NCBI GenBank assembly: GCA_029339505.1 | Contig: JAQISU010001239.1 | Location: forward strand, 7,867,001 to 7,931,000 | From: Unio delphinus | Taxonomy: Eukaryota > Mollusca > Bivalvia > Unionida > Unionidae | Reading direction: 5' to 3' | Length of the DNA: 64,000 nt | Part shown: positions 63,444-64,000 of the stretch, piece by piece | Position numbering within the stretch: the stretch's first letter is position 1 | Layout of the letters: the number at the start of each line of letters is the position of its first letter | Notes under the pieces: model-generated | Seen by the model: the letters and a program-made list of their open reading frames with translations, nothing else | Told to the model about the DNA's origin: nothing | Databases searched by the model: none | Made by a program: the position numbers and the translations under genes

Positions 63444-64000
63444 GGATGAAAAGTGAGAAGGACAAGAAGGAATTTAAATGTAGAATGAAAGAAATAGAAC
63501 TTGCAAGTGAAAAACACATTCACACTTCAAATCCAAATTTAAGTTTTGATCTCGCAAAGAATATTAGATTAGTGTCCCACCCCCCGTTAAGAGAATGAGA
63601 AGTAGACAGATATTTCACTCGTTTTGAAAAAATCTGAAATGACCAAGGGAGCACTGGACTTCAATTATTACAATGTGTACACACTGGTAAGGCTAGTGAT
63701 ACTTAACATTGACTGTCAGCTCACCAAGTGGTGACTATGATGCGGTCAAATATACATCTTAAGGGGTTGTGAGTTAGTCCCTGGAGCTTATAGACAAACT
63801 TTAGAAACTATAAAAACAAGAACATGGAAAAAGTCATGTTGAATTTGTTACAGAAAAAGAACAGTTTTTTGATAGATTGTGGTTAGCCAAGAAAGTTTGA
63901 ACGATTATAAAAGTCTCAAACAATTGATATTACTTGAAGAGTTCAACAAGTGTGTCCATAGCGACATTAAGACTTATCTTGACGAGTACAAGATCGAAAC
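63003..64000 (+). pseudogene. Ty3/gypsy gag, decayed, runs off the window
   Basis: N-terminal pieces QLDFFKKEELIQFARKYNIS and, after a stop, IRNILVQCLDENNVLDK (63003-63150). Then a Lys/Glu-rich coiled region with a (GA)n microsatellite inside it (63408-63440, reading as REREREREM). Then NLSFDLAKNIRLV (63535-63570), EVDRYFTRFEK (63598-63632), LQLLQCVHTGKA, and DYKSLKQLILLEEFNKCVHS with DIKTYLDEYKIET at 63905-64000. Stops and frameshifts are scattered, so this copy is inactive. It shares blocks with the minus-strand gag relic at 1395-1830. The pol part would lie beyond 64000. Confidence 0.85.
63408..63440. repeat. (GA)n microsatellite inside gag
   Basis: About sixteen GA units, in frame as alternating Arg-Glu within the gag relic. 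Confidence 0.95.

Noticed and set aside
63395..63598. Stand-alone small Arg/Glu-rich protein
   Set aside because: It is an internal part of the decayed gag, with the Arg-Glu run produced by a microsatellite.

Overview
This is AT-rich, intron-rich eukaryotic genomic DNA, most likely from a mollusc and probably a bivalve. That placement is an inference. It rests on the Wntless-like protein, on several tRNA-derived SINE families, and on LINE, Ty3/gypsy and MULE relics of types common in bivalve genomes. The species cannot be named from the sequence. No bacterial-style operon, CRISPR array, rRNA or functional tRNA gene is present.

One gene can be reconstructed with high confidence: a plus-strand orthologue of Wntless (WLS/GPR177/Evi), the dedicated carrier of lipid-modified Wnt proteins. 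Its coding part runs from 5148 to 48281 in 13 exons. All twelve junctions obey GT-AG and keep phase, and the spliced product is 542 residues, close to the roughly 541 of human WLS. The order is N-terminal membrane helix (exon 1), luminal Wnt-binding domain (exons 2-4), seven-helix membrane bundle (exons 5-12) and an acidic then Ala-rich cytosolic tail (exon 13).

Region by region: 1-1900 holds a minus-strand, internally deleted Ty3/gypsy relic (gag and integrase pieces). Next come microsatellites and two short hAT-like MITEs with 8-bp target duplications (3579-3750 and 3907-4117). The WLS introns are packed with mobile DNA: LINE 3' ends (6857-7342, 41177-42795, and an L2-like tail at 19597), tRNA-derived SINEs, TA-flanked pogo/Tigger-like elements (8311, 12625, 21196, 26447-27302), a minus-strand MULE transposase relic (32731-33545), and tandem repeats. 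The most striking tandem repeat is an 18-copy, 39-bp minisatellite in intron 4 that stays open on both strands. After WLS there is a quiet stretch, then a 5'-truncated L2/CR1-like LINE (55699-58643), old degenerate repeats (58.7-61.7 kb), and the 5' end of a plus-strand Ty3/gypsy element with a tRNA-Pro primer binding site and decayed gag that runs off the window end.

I did not find a convincing new multi-gene system. The items most worth checking are the altered sorting signals in WLS, possible intron-retention isoforms, the two-way open minisatellite, a strong inverted repeat just before exon 12, and a possible small spliced gene on the minus strand inside intron 8.
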